A stretch of 64,000 nt of DNA. Origin: Paenibacillus_D tarimensis_A. GTDB lineage: Bacteria; Bacillota; Bacilli; Paenibacillales; Paenibacillaceae. Numbering within the stretch: position 1 is the first letter of the stretch; the number at the start of each line of letters is the position of its first letter. This document shows, piece by piece, positions 18,274-26,489 of this stretch. Below the pieces are notes generated by a model. That model saw nothing but the letters and a program-made list of their open reading frames with translations. It was not told the DNA's origin and did not search any database. The stretch lies in the NCBI GenBank assembly GCA_041281825.1, contig CP166298.1:1240001-1304000 (forward strand), given 5' to 3'. Made by a program: the position numbers and the translations under genes.

Positions 18274-18624
18274 TTGAAGAATAATATCATCGAATACTGT
18301 TTAAAAAAGAACGGAGCGACCAAGGATTATCCCTTCGGACCCGATCCTTTGGTGATCAAAATTGCAGGTAGAATGTTCGCTCTTATTTTTGACAAAGGCG
18401 ATTATTTTCACTTAAACCTAAAATGTGATCCGGTGATTGCGGAAAACTTGAGAGAGCAACATGAGACCGTTCGACCAGGTTACCACATGAACAAAAAGCA
18501 CTGGAATACAATTACGATCAATGGTTCATTGCCGGAGTCGGATGTCTTTGCTATGATTGACCACTCTTATGATATGGTTGTCAAAAATCTTCCTAAGAGT
18601 CTCCAAGAATCTATACGGACATGA
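18274..18624 (+). CDS. MmcQ/YjbR family DNA-binding-fold protein
   Basis: 116 residues starting at TTG 18274 behind GGAGAGGTGCTGAT. It has the CyaY/YjbR fold signature: NIIEYCLKKNGATKDYPFGPDPLVIKIAGRMFALIF, then LNLKCDPVIAENLREQHETVRPGYHMNKKHWNTITINGSLPESDVFAMIDHSYDMV. The family is proposed to bind DNA through its double-wing fold, without a clear cellular role. No repeat copy follows directly. Confidence 0.88.
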   Translation: MKNNIIEYCLKKNGATKDYPFGPDPLVIKIAGRMFALIFDKGDYFHLNLKCDPVIAENLREQHETVRPGYHMNKKHWNTITINGSLPESDVFAMIDHSYDMVVKNLPKSLQESIRT

Positions 18625-18733
18625 ACGAACTGATGATGGAAGGCGTTTCAGGAATTACTTAAGACGCGCAGAATACATAATATGCTTTTACTCCATATTC
18701 TCGACACTAAGATTGCTCCCCCACAAATCTTTT

Positions 18734-18767
18734 TTCACCCAGGAATGACATCATATGTCTGGGTGAA
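18734..18767. promoter_or_regulatory. 34-bp palindrome upstream of the 18827 gene
   Basis: TTCACCCAG and CTGGGTGAA form 9-bp arms, with a further inner symmetry GACAT/ATGTC. It may be an operator for the gene at 18827 or a terminator of the preceding gene. Confidence 0.45.
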
Positions 18768-18826
18768 GGCGTTATACTTGGGAGTACAAGGGTGCTGCCC
18801 GGACAAGATGAAAGGGGAGAAGAGCA

Positions 18827-19960
18827 ATGAAACGTTTGGAGGGCATGAAATACGAGAAGGGTTGGATTACGCAGTTAGATTGTGTCAAGACCTGCACAGA
18901 CTTTTTGGGGATTCCACTGAGTAGACCGTGGCTATTTGGGGGGACTGGCTTCGCATTCATCATGAACATGGAGGACCATGGAGAGCCCGGCGGTTTTCAG
19001 TCGTTCAATACCGAAATGATCCGCAATCTCGGCAATAACCTCGGCTACACGATCGACGGCGTGACGGGCCTTAGAAGTGACGGTGATTTCCCTCATAAAC
19101 AGCTCGCGGCCTGGGAAAACACAAAGCGTGCCATTAACGCCGGATACCCCTGTTACGGCTACAACCTCGGCATTCCAGAATATTATGTCGTCAATGGGTA
19201 CGACGAAGGCGGGTACTATTTTGTCGGCATCGGTACCGATGATTGGCAGTGGAAGGTCAGTTCGGCTTCCGCGAAACTGCTCGGCAGCGGAATTGCCAAC
19301 GCGGAGGTACGCCAGTTGGCCCGAAGCCTTGGAGTCGAATTCTCGGAGAATGTAATCGTCCACACAAACGGCGGCGTATTCGAGCTTCTCGACGACATCG
19401 GCAATTCGCTGACGGTTGCGGGAGAGGCCTATTTGCCCTGGGACCGGCTCGCAACCGTCCACATTGGACTGCTCGAAATGTTTTGGATTGAGCCTGGTGT
19501 AACGTCGAGTGACCGTGAAACGGTACGGGATGCGCTCAGTTTCGCACTCGAATTTGCGCAAAGCCCGCAGAAATGGGTGTACGACGGCTATAAAGCCGGA
19601 ATGGATGCCTATGACAATTTTATCCGCGGTTTTGCACAGGACCGTCATCAGGGCTTCGGTCTATCCATCAATGCGGAAGCTTGGGCGGAATGCAGGGGAA
19701 TGGCCGGACCTTTTCTGCGGGAAGCCCAGGAGCGGATTGGAGGAAGCTTGTCGGGGCGCCTGCTTAAGACCGCAGCCATCTACGACGCCATTCACGAGCA
19801 ACTGAGAGACGTGAGAGACCTCTTTCCGTTCCACGGCCGGAAGCCTGAGGATATGCGAGAGAAAGACCGGGTCACGCGTGCAGTTGAACTTTTGGAACGG
19901 GCCAAGGAATTGGAGCGCGAAGGGCTGCGTGAATTGGAATGGCTCGCTGGCGAGCTGTAA
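18827..19960 (+). CDS. BtrH-like / papain-fold-like hypothetical protein
   Basis: 377 residues from ATG behind AAAGGGGAGAAGAGCA. The first 150 residues (LDCVKTCTDFLGIPLSRPWLFGGTGFAFIMNM ... YPCYGYNLGIPEYYVVNGYDEGGYYFVG) resemble the BtrH N-terminal/C39-like domain; in that fold a Cys near the start and a later His and Asp could be catalytic, and a Cys is present at about residue 19. The C-terminal half is helical. The gene is visibly more GC-rich than the array genes before it and sits next to a WYL regulator in the same direction, which may control it. Confidence 0.6.
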   Translation: MKRLEGMKYEKGWITQLDCVKTCTDFLGIPLSRPWLFGGTGFAFIMNMEDHGEPGGFQSFNTEMIRNLGNNLGYTIDGVTGLRSDGDFPHKQLAAWENTKRAINAGYPCYGYNLGIPEYYVVNGYDEGGYYFVGIGTDDWQWKVSSASAKLLGSGIANAEVRQLARSLGVEFSENVIVHTNGGVFELLDDIGNSLTVAGEAYLPWDRLATVHIGLLEMFWIEPGVTSSDRETVRDALSFALEFAQSPQKWVYDGYKAGMDAYDNFIRGFAQDRHQGFGLSINAEAWAECRGMAGPFLREAQERIGGSLSGRLLKTAAIYDAIHEQLRDVRDLFPFHGRKPEDMREKDRVTRAVELLERAKELEREGLRELEWLAGEL

Positions 19961-20034
19961 GCAAAGCGTCGGAGTAGCAGACTGAATCAAAAGCGGGATA
20001 CTTTTCGTATAAAAATAGAGGTGACGGAAATCGT

Positions 20035-20940
20035 ATGAGCAACAATCATCGGATCGTATGGATAGATGCGCAAATCCGGGAAAATCGTTACCCGAACGCC
20101 GTTACGATAGCGGAGAAATTTTCGATATCGCCCCGCCAGGCTGCCCGCGATCTGGAATATTTGCGGGACTCGATGTGCGCGCCTCTAACGTACAGCCGGG
20201 AGCGAAAAGGCTATTATTATGAGGACCGGTCGTTTGCGGTGGCTGGCATCGTCATGACGGAAGGTCAAAAGCGTGCGCTCGCTTTTCTGGCGGAACAATA
20301 CAAACGGTCAGAAAATGAGCACGCGACCCATTTGGCCAGACTGTTCAGCCGGTTGATCGGCGATGGGCCGGAAGTCGACAGGGAACCGGTCAGCTCCTTC
20401 GAGCTTCCGGTTTTTCCTGTTGACCGGGTGGTGCTTGAGCAGTTCGATCTGCTAAATACAGCCATTAAGAAGCGGCGTAAGGTTCGCATTACATTTATGA
20501 ATGAACAGGAAACGGAGGAACAGGCTCTTGTCTCACCCTACAAAATGTATATCCACCGCAGGCAAAATTATATTGTCGGTTACTGTGAGCCGGCAGGCGA
20601 AATCCGCCTGTTCAAATTAACTGAACTGCTTGGGCTTGCTCTCTTGGAGGACCTGTTTGATTTGACGCCGCTGCTCAGACAAGCTGAGGTTGTTCCGTTT
20701 CTCTTGAATGAGGCGAATATAGCGGTCATACGTTTCGACGTGACCCCTTACGGCAGACTGCTTGGTCTTCAAGCCAAGGAGGTTCAACCGTCGGTGTTCC
20801 ACATCAAGTATTACGATACGGAGAGGCTCATAGCCAAGCTACTTCTTGTCCCTTGCCGGATGGACATCATTTCGCCCGCATGGCTTCGTAACCTTGTCAT
20901 TAACAGGACGAAACGCTTGCAACGATGGCTGCTTCATTAG
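20035..20940 (+). CDS. YafY-type HTH/WYL transcriptional regulator
   Basis: 301 residues from ATG behind GAGGTGACGGAAATCGT. The N-terminal HTH (residues about 5-60, NRYPNAVTIAEKFSISPRQAARDLEYLRDSM) is followed by a WYL-like sensor domain with SPYKMYIHRRQNYIVGYCEPAGEIRLFKLTEL. WYL domains are thought to sense nucleotides or nucleic-acid fragments and often control defence or DNA-damage genes. It may regulate the preceding BtrH-like gene, 74 bp upstream. Confidence 0.86.
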   Translation: MSNNHRIVWIDAQIRENRYPNAVTIAEKFSISPRQAARDLEYLRDSMCAPLTYSRERKGYYYEDRSFAVAGIVMTEGQKRALAFLAEQYKRSENEHATHLARLFSRLIGDGPEVDREPVSSFELPVFPVDRVVLEQFDLLNTAIKKRRKVRITFMNEQETEEQALVSPYKMYIHRRQNYIVGYCEPAGEIRLFKLTELLGLALLEDLFDLTPLLRQAEVVPFLLNEANIAVIRFDVTPYGRLLGLQAKEVQPSVFHIKYYDTERLIAKLLLVPCRMDIISPAWLRNLVINRTKRLQRWLLH

Positions 20941-21040
20941 TGCTCCTTGGCGGCCTCGTTTCAACTATCGGGAGGATAGCGTAAATGTATGCCCAATTTA
21001 TAGGAAGAAAAAAAGTCTTAGACTTCAGGGGAGCCTCGAT

Positions 21041-21631
21041 ATGTCAATGTTATTGATCATTGTTTTTGCTGCCGTAATTATTCTTCTAATTGCGGGCATA
21101 GGAAGAGGACAAAGCTCCTGGGGCCGAAGATCCCGGCACAGCAAATCTTGCCAACAGCGATCGGACCTCACAGAGGCTTTGATGCACATCTCTTCGTTGC
21201 CGTACCTAGATGAGCATACGACAGTCATTACGGCGGGGGTCGATAAAATCTGGCGCAGTCTGAGCGAAACACTGGACCGATCCTTCTCGCGTCCTGGTAT
21301 GGCCAGATACGCGAGACTGGTTCGATCCGCCTACTGCACAGCGTCTGGGCCACGTCCCCTTGCCGAGGGCTCAACGTTTCCTGGTTTTCGGGTAGTCGCA
21401 TCGGTCCCGGGACGTGAGTTGGTCCTCGAGGGGTGTCATCGTTTCTCATCCTACGCCATGATCTTTCGCTTAGAACACGTCAGTACGGGCCGATCACGGT
21501 TACGCGCCGAAAGTCGAGCTGCCTTTCCCGGCCTGGCTGGTGGTCTCTACCGACGGATCGTCATTGGGACCGGCGGGCACGTGTTTGGTATGAAGCGCCT
21601 ACTCTCAGCAATCCGTCATCGATCCGAGTAG
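21041..21631 (+). CDS. Membrane-anchored SRPBCC-like protein
   Basis: ATG 21041, behind AGGGGAGCCTCGAT, gives 196 residues; the longer open frame upstream overlaps the WYL gene and lacks a ribosome site. Residues 2-20 are one hydrophobic segment (MLLIIVFAAVIILLIAGIG). The rest (TFPGFRVVASVPGRELVLEGCHRFSSYAMIFRLEHV..., ESRAAFPGLAGGLYRRIVIGTGGH) resembles START/SRPBCC ligand-binding proteins of the DUF2867 kind. Function is unknown. A repeat copy follows at once. Confidence 0.65.
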   Translation: MSMLLIIVFAAVIILLIAGIGRGQSSWGRRSRHSKSCQQRSDLTEALMHISSLPYLDEHTTVITAGVDKIWRSLSETLDRSFSRPGMARYARLVRSAYCTASGPRPLAEGSTFPGFRVVASVPGRELVLEGCHRFSSYAMIFRLEHVSTGRSRLRAESRAAFPGLAGGLYRRIVIGTGGHVFGMKRLLSAIRHRSE

Positions 21632-21639
21632 CTCACACA

Positions 21640-21717
21640 TAATCTAACGGAGAAAGAGCGATAGTCGGTGAAACGAAGAAGCCTGACGCGTTCGGTCAGG
21701 CTTACTGCATGCGGCCT
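21640..21717 (+). repeat. Cassette-type repeat copy 12, last of the array
   Basis: Begins ATAATCTAACGGAGAAAGAGC; the central hairpin AAGCCTGAC/GTCAGGCTT at 21679-21702 is perfect. A T-run (21717-21723) follows shortly after, so it may also terminate transcription from either side. Confidence 0.7.
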
Positions 21718-21737
21718 TTTTTTATTCTCCCACGGGT

Positions 21738-22817
21738 TCAACTCTGCTTTATCGTTTCGGCATTGCTTAACTTGCTAAATACGACACTGCTGAGCGCCGC
21801 AAGGAAGATCGCCCCGCCCCAAAACTCCGGCTCCCACGCCACGCGGTCATAAATATGGATGACCAGAAAGTATAACCCCCAGATGAACGCAGACAGCAAT
21901 CCCAGAAACAGCTGCGTCTTCAATCCTTCACGAGGTATCTGCAGTATACGCCAGACGAGATCCGCGGCTAAACCGGAGATGATGCCTACGGCGATCATGA
22001 AATAATTATCAAACCCGTCCAGCACACTCATAAAAACCAAAGGTAAAGTGAGCATAAGGGTCAGGCTGCCGAATGGAGGGTTCCATCCCTTAAGCAGCCA
22101 TAGTATAGGAATAATCAAAATCGCATTCGTAATTAATATGTCTGATATCCCCTGCACCCGTCCCATATCGTATAAATAATGATTCATGGTGCCGGAGCCT
22201 GTTCCATTTACCCATTCTTGATAGCTCTGATATGGAAACTCATAGGCGAACGCCCAGAAATTCATCGCGAAAAAAGCGGTGAAGCTGGTTGCAAAAGCGA
22301 TTGAAACGAGCGCGGGAAGCAATTGAACGAACCTTGGCGAAGCTTCCCCTCCTTCGGTTCGGATGAGCCATGCTCTCTTGAACGGGCTGAACACGATTAA
22401 CGTACCGCCTACGAATAGGCACAGATGGGAAGGGCTGTACAATGCCTCAATTCCAACTTCGATACCAAAGATGAGATGCCAGATCATATCGCTCACACCG
22501 CCGAAGGCAAAAATCAAGGCCCCCGCAACACCTGAACCGTATCCGTGGGGAATCGCCTCGATGCCTCTGTACCCCAGACGATAATTTCGATACGTCAACC
22601 ATGCAAACCAGATGGCGCAAGCCAGAAATCCCGAATACAGCACAGCATGCCATGGCGTAAAGAAGGTTTCCAGCGTTTCATCGATATGACCGTGAGCATA
22701 CCCGTCGATAAACACACCCGATAAGAGCCAAAGAGCAAAAAGAATCGTGAATAAATCAATCGTTGTGCCTACATTCGCTTTGGCGGGCAATGGCTTGGCG
22801 CTTCCCTGCAGTTGCAA
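21738..22817 (-). CDS. Polytopic membrane protein of unknown function
   Basis: 359 residues beginning at TTG 22817 behind AAGGAGGTATCGAT. About nine hydrophobic segments span the length. Conserved-looking polar residues include HGHIDETLETFFTPWHAVLYSG, DMIWHLIFGIEVGIEALYSPSHL and YLYDMGRVQG; the three His-containing loops might bind metal, but this is speculation. I recognise no family. Its leader is a copy of the CTTTGAG/ATCCCTATGT repeat also found before rfbA, hisC and the phoX-like gene. Confidence 0.7.
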   Translation of the reverse strand: MQLQGSAKPLPAKANVGTTIDLFTILFALWLLSGVFIDGYAHGHIDETLETFFTPWHAVLYSGFLACAIWFAWLTYRNYRLGYRGIEAIPHGYGSGVAGALIFAFGGVSDMIWHLIFGIEVGIEALYSPSHLCLFVGGTLIVFSPFKRAWLIRTEGGEASPRFVQLLPALVSIAFATSFTAFFAMNFWAFAYEFPYQSYQEWVNGTGSGTMNHYLYDMGRVQGISDILITNAILIIPILWLLKGWNPPFGSLTLMLTLPLVFMSVLDGFDNYFMIAVGIISGLAADLVWRILQIPREGLKTQLFLGLLSAFIWGLYFLVIHIYDRVAWEPEFWGGAIFLAALSSVVFSKLSNAETIKQS

Positions 22818-22830
22818 ATCGATACCTCCT

Positions 22831-22905
22831 TACATAGGGATCTTTGAGCATGACATAGGGATCTTTGGGCGGAGCTCAAAGTCTCTCTCCTTCTCAAAGT
22901 CTCTC
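22831..22905 (-). repeat. Leader repeat, locus 1 (upstream of the membrane protein)
   Basis: Read leftward: GAGAGACTTTGAG, a spacer, GAGAGACTTTGAGCTCCGC and CCAAAGATCCCTATGT, then CATGCTCAAAG and ATCCCTATGT running straight into AAGGAGG. CTTTGAG can pair with CTCAAAG (or CCAAAG). Confidence 0.85.
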
Positions 22906-23129
22906 AGCTTTATTTTTTAACCTGCTGAACAACGTATGATTGAGCCCTTCGAGAAATTCATGAATTTCTTATGTTGTTTGTCATGTAAGTTATTGTAAAA
23001 TGAATTCCCGTTTGTTGTATCAGACCTGCGGCGGTTTTTCGACCTGGCTTTAGGTCTAGGTTTAGCTGACCGTGAGTCGGAGGGGGAATGGAAGGAGGAA
23101 GTGTGACAGGGACAATGGAGGATAAAAAT

Positions 23130-23153
23130 GAGGGCAAGGCAGGACCCGCCCTC
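23130..23153 (-). terminator. Leftward terminator
   Basis: GAGGGC/GCCCTC stem with ATTTTTATCC after it on the minus strand; it would end transcription of the gene remnant to its right. Confidence 0.7.
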
Positions 23154-23175
23154 ATAGCTGATTTAACTTGTTAAA

Positions 23176-23469
23176 TTAACCCCAGTATTGTACTCTAGCA
23201 GCTCCGGAAAAGGTTTCATATACATAAAATTCTGCTTTTTTATTGCTGCCATCGACAGCGCTGCTGATACCCCTGTAAACTAAGGTATCACCAGGGTATA
23301 AGTAAAACCAGCTGTACCCGTTAGGATCGGTAATAATATAGTCTGCATTGTTAGGACCGTATTCCCGTAACTGATACCATGCTCCATTGCTTGGACCGGA
23401 ATAGACTTTATCTGAAACGACCAGAAGACGCCCAACTTCTGTAAGTGGGTGATGAATGGTCGCCGCCTT
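23176..23469 (-). pseudogene. C-terminal remnant of an unknown gene cut by the tnpB element
   Basis: About 97 codons remain readable, from KAATIHHPLTEVGRLL to the stop after AARVQYWG. The piece is rich in aromatic and Gly residues (SNGAWYQLREYGPNNADYIITDPNGYSWFYLYPGDTLVYRG) and suggests a secreted beta-rich domain. The frame is open further right into the tnpB leader, but that part reads as element sequence. No partner half is found on the right side of the element, so the rest was lost. Confidence 0.55.
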
Positions 23470-23535
23470 GAAATCACCAGCAAAATATTGTAAGATAGAA
23501 GGGAACATATATTCGCATTCAAAGGAGGTGACTCC

Positions 23536-24672
23536 ATGCCGACGATCACCATCAAGATGCCGCTCTTTGAACCATCCAACGCAAAGCAGCAGATGTATGG
23601 GAACATGCAGCAATTGTTTTCCTCAGCAGCGAATAACGTATTGTTCTTGAAGCGCCATTATCTATTGTCGATTTCACAAATCGAGCAGCACCTTTCGCAT
23701 TACGGCCTGCCATCCACTTTGGTACAGGAAGCAAGGAAGCTTGCGATTTCCAGATTTGCGGATTGGCGAAAGCATCAGAAGACCAAGGGATTTCCGCTGT
23801 TCAAGAACCGCATATCCATCCTGTTCAACAATCAAAACTGGCGCTTGCGCTTTGACAACGAATACCTCAAGGTTGGCATCCCGACGATTGAACCGGGCAC
23901 CTTGACCGCCGAGAAGTACGTTCCCGTAAAAACCAACGACTACTCCTTGTTCTGGGCGTACGCGTTGTCAGGCCAGATCGACACCACAAGCAAGCATTAC
24001 ATCTCGGGAATGCATTCTCTCAAAAAAGGCAACGCGCAACTGTTTTTCAAAAACAGGCAATGGTTTTTCGCCTGTACGGTTTCCTTTGAGGTGGAAGCGA
24101 CTGTCCCGGAGGGGCGAGCGGTAGGTGTGGACCGCGGATTACGCCTGATCGCTGCTTGCGGGGAGCCGCAGTCAGGCAGCTATCTCACATTCAGCGGCAA
24201 ATCGATCGGTCATATCAGACGGAAGTTTTACCGGCTGCGGCGCGCGCTACAACGAGCAAAAAACATCAAGGCAATGAAGCGTCTGGAACATAAGGAGCGG
24301 CGCATCACCTGCCACACCAATCATATGATTTCAAAGCAAATCGTACAGTTTGCCCTGGATTGCCGAGCAAGCCTGATCAAACTGGAAGATTTGAGCGGAA
24401 TCCGGAATATGAAGAAGTTTTGGAAACGAAGCGACCGCAACATTCACTCGTGGGCCTTTTACGACCTCGCGGCCAAGATTGAATATAAAGCGCTCAAGAG
24501 AGGAATTGCCGTCGGTTATGTCGATCCGTTCAAAACAAGTCAAGAATGCCATGCTTGCGGAAAGGTAGCGAAAAGCAATCGGCGCAAGCACGAATACAAA
24601 TGCTCGTGCGGGTATCATGAGAATGCGGATGTGAACGCAAGCTTCGTGATCTCGGAACGACCCTCAAAGTAG
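23536..24672 (+). CDS. tnpB: TnpB, RNA-guided nuclease of IS605-group elements
   Basis: 378 residues from ATG behind AAAGGAGGTGACTCC. The split RuvC nuclease is complete: GVDRGLRLIAA (Asp), LIKLEDLSGI (Glu) and ENADVNAS (Asp). The zinc ribbon before the last motif has CHACGK and CSCGYH. TnpB proteins use an RNA derived from the element's right end to cut DNA next to a short TAM motif, which preserves the element after excision. All catalytic residues are present, so it should be active. Confidence 0.93.
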   Translation: MPTITIKMPLFEPSNAKQQMYGNMQQLFSSAANNVLFLKRHYLLSISQIEQHLSHYGLPSTLVQEARKLAISRFADWRKHQKTKGFPLFKNRISILFNNQNWRLRFDNEYLKVGIPTIEPGTLTAEKYVPVKTNDYSLFWAYALSGQIDTTSKHYISGMHSLKKGNAQLFFKNRQWFFACTVSFEVEATVPEGRAVGVDRGLRLIAACGEPQSGSYLTFSGKSIGHIRRKFYRLRRALQRAKNIKAMKRLEHKERRITCHTNHMISKQIVQFALDCRASLIKLEDLSGIRNMKKFWKRSDRNIHSWAFYDLAAKIEYKALKRGIAVGYVDPFKTSQECHACGKVAKSNRRKHEYKCSCGYHENADVNASFVISERPSK

Positions 24673-24889
24673 AATGCGGTTTAATCCGCTGTCCAGTGCT
24701 CGATACACTGGATAAGGCGCCTGACTGCGCTGCACACCTGACCGATGAAGCTCTATCCGCCGCAGCATGTCAGTCCGAATCAGGCGGAACTGGGCAGAGG
24801 TAACGGTAACCACCCTTGGGAACGAATCTGGGTCTTCGAAAACGTTCCTGGGGATTCCCCCGCTGCTACAAGCGGTGGGAGGATGTCAA
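24673..24889 (+). ncRNA. Predicted omega (reRNA) scaffold at the right end of the tnpB element
   Basis: By analogy with other TnpB loci, the RNA scaffold runs from the end of tnpB to GGATGTCAA and its guide is the following host sequence from 24890 (ACTTATAATCTCC...). Several hairpins lie here (CCAGTG...CACTGG near 24691-24715 and the end hairpin). The 5' end is not determined by sequence. Confidence 0.55.
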
Positions 24890-25148
24890 ACTTATAATCT
24901 CCTCCGCCGGAACGTACTAATCAGATGGATTCGCAACGGAAGAAGTATAATGAAGGCCTAAATAATCCCATTCTCCTGCTCCCATTGGGGATACGACATT
25001 TTCATTTGCACGAATGACATAAACTTCTGAAACGGCAGCCTTATCGCTCTTTTCGCTTTTATCAAAAATTTATGGTATTGGCGTTGTCGTTGTCACAAAA
25101 AAGCTTCCTCAAAAGACTTATATGCAAAAGAATGAGGAGGCAGCAAAC
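24890..25148. other. Gap between the tnpB element and the FAD oxidoreductase
   Basis: With the omega RNA region, more than 470 bp separate the two genes. Besides the TGTCACA motif at 25091, nothing else is recognisable. Confidence 0.4.
25091..25097 (+). promoter_or_regulatory. Possible ECF41 -35 element (TGTCACA)
   Basis: TGTCACA is the described -35 motif of ECF41-controlled promoters and lies 51 bp before the oxidoreductase start, ahead of the operon that encodes an ECF41 factor. The expected CGTC -10 motif is not seen at the right distance, so the assignment is weak. Confidence 0.35.
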
Positions 25149-26489
25149 ATGGAAAAATGGGATGTCGTTGTTGTGGGCGGAGGTCTCGGCGGCTGGATTG
25201 CCGCGGCGTATGCGGCGAAAGGCGGCAAGCGGGTCATGCTGGCGGAGAAAGCGGCCCGGTTCGGCGGCCGGGCGTTGACGGTTCATAAGAAAGGCGTATA
25301 CCTTAATCTGGGCGGGCATGCGATTTACCGCGACGGTGAATGCTTTTCCGTCCTTGAAGAGCTCGGAGCCGCCCCGGAAGGCGGGATTCCGGCCAGCGCC
25401 GGCCATATGGTGAAGGACGGGAACATTCACGTCATACCGGCTAACGTCATGTCGCTGATGACGACGCGGCTGCTGTCGTTCAGGGGCAAAATCGAACTGG
25501 CGAGATTGTTGATGGAACTGAAAGGGCTTGATACGGCCAAGCTTCCGCAAGGATCGTTGAAAGAGTGGGCCGACCGGGCGATCCGTGAGCCGGAGGTCAG
25601 ACATTTGATCTATGCCCTGTGCCGCACGGCCACTTATGCGCATCACCCGGAGGCGCAGACGGTCGGACCGGTGCTGCGGCAAATCAAACATGCGCTGAAC
25701 GGCGGGGCATTGTATGTCGATCAAGGCTGGAGCACGGTCGTCGAACGGCTGCGCCAATCGGCGGTTCAGGCCGGTGCGCGAGCGGAGGCCGGCAAGGCGG
25801 TGGCGGGGATCACCCTCCAGCCCCCGGAACGCACGGGCACGGAAGGCAGCTTGTACGAGATCCGGTTCGCGGACGGTGAACTACGGTATGCGAATGCGGT
25901 CGTTCTGGCTGTACCCCCGGACGAATGCTGCAGGCTTGTCGAAGGCTCCGCGAAGACGGCGCTCGACAGATGGCGCCGTCAGGCGCGGCCGGTTACGGCC
26001 GCCTGTCTTGATCTCGGGATGCTCAAGCTGCCGGACCCGCGCGTCCAGTTCGTCATGGGGCTTGACTCGCCGTTTCTGTTTACCAACCAGTCGAGAGCTG
26101 CTAAACTAAGCGATAACGGAATGCTTGCGGTTCATATCATGAAATACCACGGTCCTTCGGAGCCGGACGCCGCGCGGGATATGGCCGATCTGGAACGGAT
26201 GATGGATCTGCTGCAGCCGGGCTGGCGGAAGGAGGTGCAGGTCCGCCATTATTTGCCCTGCATTACGGTAGTCCACGACTATGATCATATCAGCCGTGCC
26301 GAGGCGCCGGGACCGGCCGTTCCGGAACTGCCCGGACTGTATGTCGCCGGCGATTGGGCCGGACACGGCGAGCTGCTTGCCGATGCGGCGGCGGCCAGCG
26401 GCAAACGCGCCGCCGAAGCGCTGCTGAGACAAGCGGATTTTCAACAAGGGGGGAGCCATGGATACGACAGAGCTGTACGCACTATATAA
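25149..26489 (+). CDS. FAD-dependent amine-oxidase/phytoene-dehydrogenase-like oxidoreductase
   Basis: ATG 25149 behind GAGGAGGCAGCAAAC gives 446 residues. The N-terminus is a Rossmann dinucleotide site (VVVVGGGLGGWIAAAYAAKGGKRVMLAEK, then RFGGRALT). The C-terminus closes with the family's FAD contact LPGLYVAGDWAGHGELLADAAAASGKRAAEAL. The substrate is unknown. The gene is clearly GC-rich and its last 32 bases overlap the sigma-factor gene, so they are translationally linked. ECF41 sigma genes are known to sit beside oxidoreductase, carboxymuconolactone-decarboxylase or epimerase genes, which fits. Confidence 0.86.
   Translation: MEKWDVVVVGGGLGGWIAAAYAAKGGKRVMLAEKAARFGGRALTVHKKGVYLNLGGHAIYRDGECFSVLEELGAAPEGGIPASAGHMVKDGNIHVIPANVMSLMTTRLLSFRGKIELARLLMELKGLDTAKLPQGSLKEWADRAIREPEVRHLIYALCRTATYAHHPEAQTVGPVLRQIKHALNGGALYVDQGWSTVVERLRQSAVQAGARAEAGKAVAGITLQPPERTGTEGSLYEIRFADGELRYANAVVLAVPPDECCRLVEGSAKTALDRWRRQARPVTAACLDLGMLKLPDPRVQFVMGLDSPFLFTNQSRAAKLSDNGMLAVHIMKYHGPSEPDAARDMADLERMMDLLQPGWRKEVQVRHYLPCITVVHDYDHISRAEAPGPAVPELPGLYVAGDWAGHGELLADAAAASGKRAAEALLRQADFQQGGSHGYDRAVRTI

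Larger units (their letters stand above)
22818..23175. other. Intergenic stretch between the membrane protein and the gene remnant
   Basis: Contains the leader repeat (22831-22905) and the leftward terminator (23130-23153), listed separately; nothing else recognisable. Confidence 0.5.
23470..24889 (+). mobile_element. IS1341-type (IS200/IS605 superfamily) element carrying only tnpB
   Basis: The right end is the recognisable hairpin CCCCCGCT...AGCGGTGGGAGGATGTCAA (24867-24889), typical of IS605-group elements. The left end is not clear; it must lie between the truncated gene and the tnpB start at 23536, and 23470 is a guess. No tnpA (Y1 transposase) gene is present, so the element depends on another copy to move or no longer moves. 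Confidence 0.7.

Noticed and set aside
18932..19648. 238-codon minus-strand frame opposite the BtrH-like gene
   Set aside because: Antisense shadow of a GC-rich gene; the sense frame has a good ribosome site and domain likeness.
25062..25757. 231-codon minus-strand frame opposite the FAD oxidoreductase
   Set aside because: The sense strand encodes a clear FAD-binding protein; the antisense frame is a codon-bias artefact.
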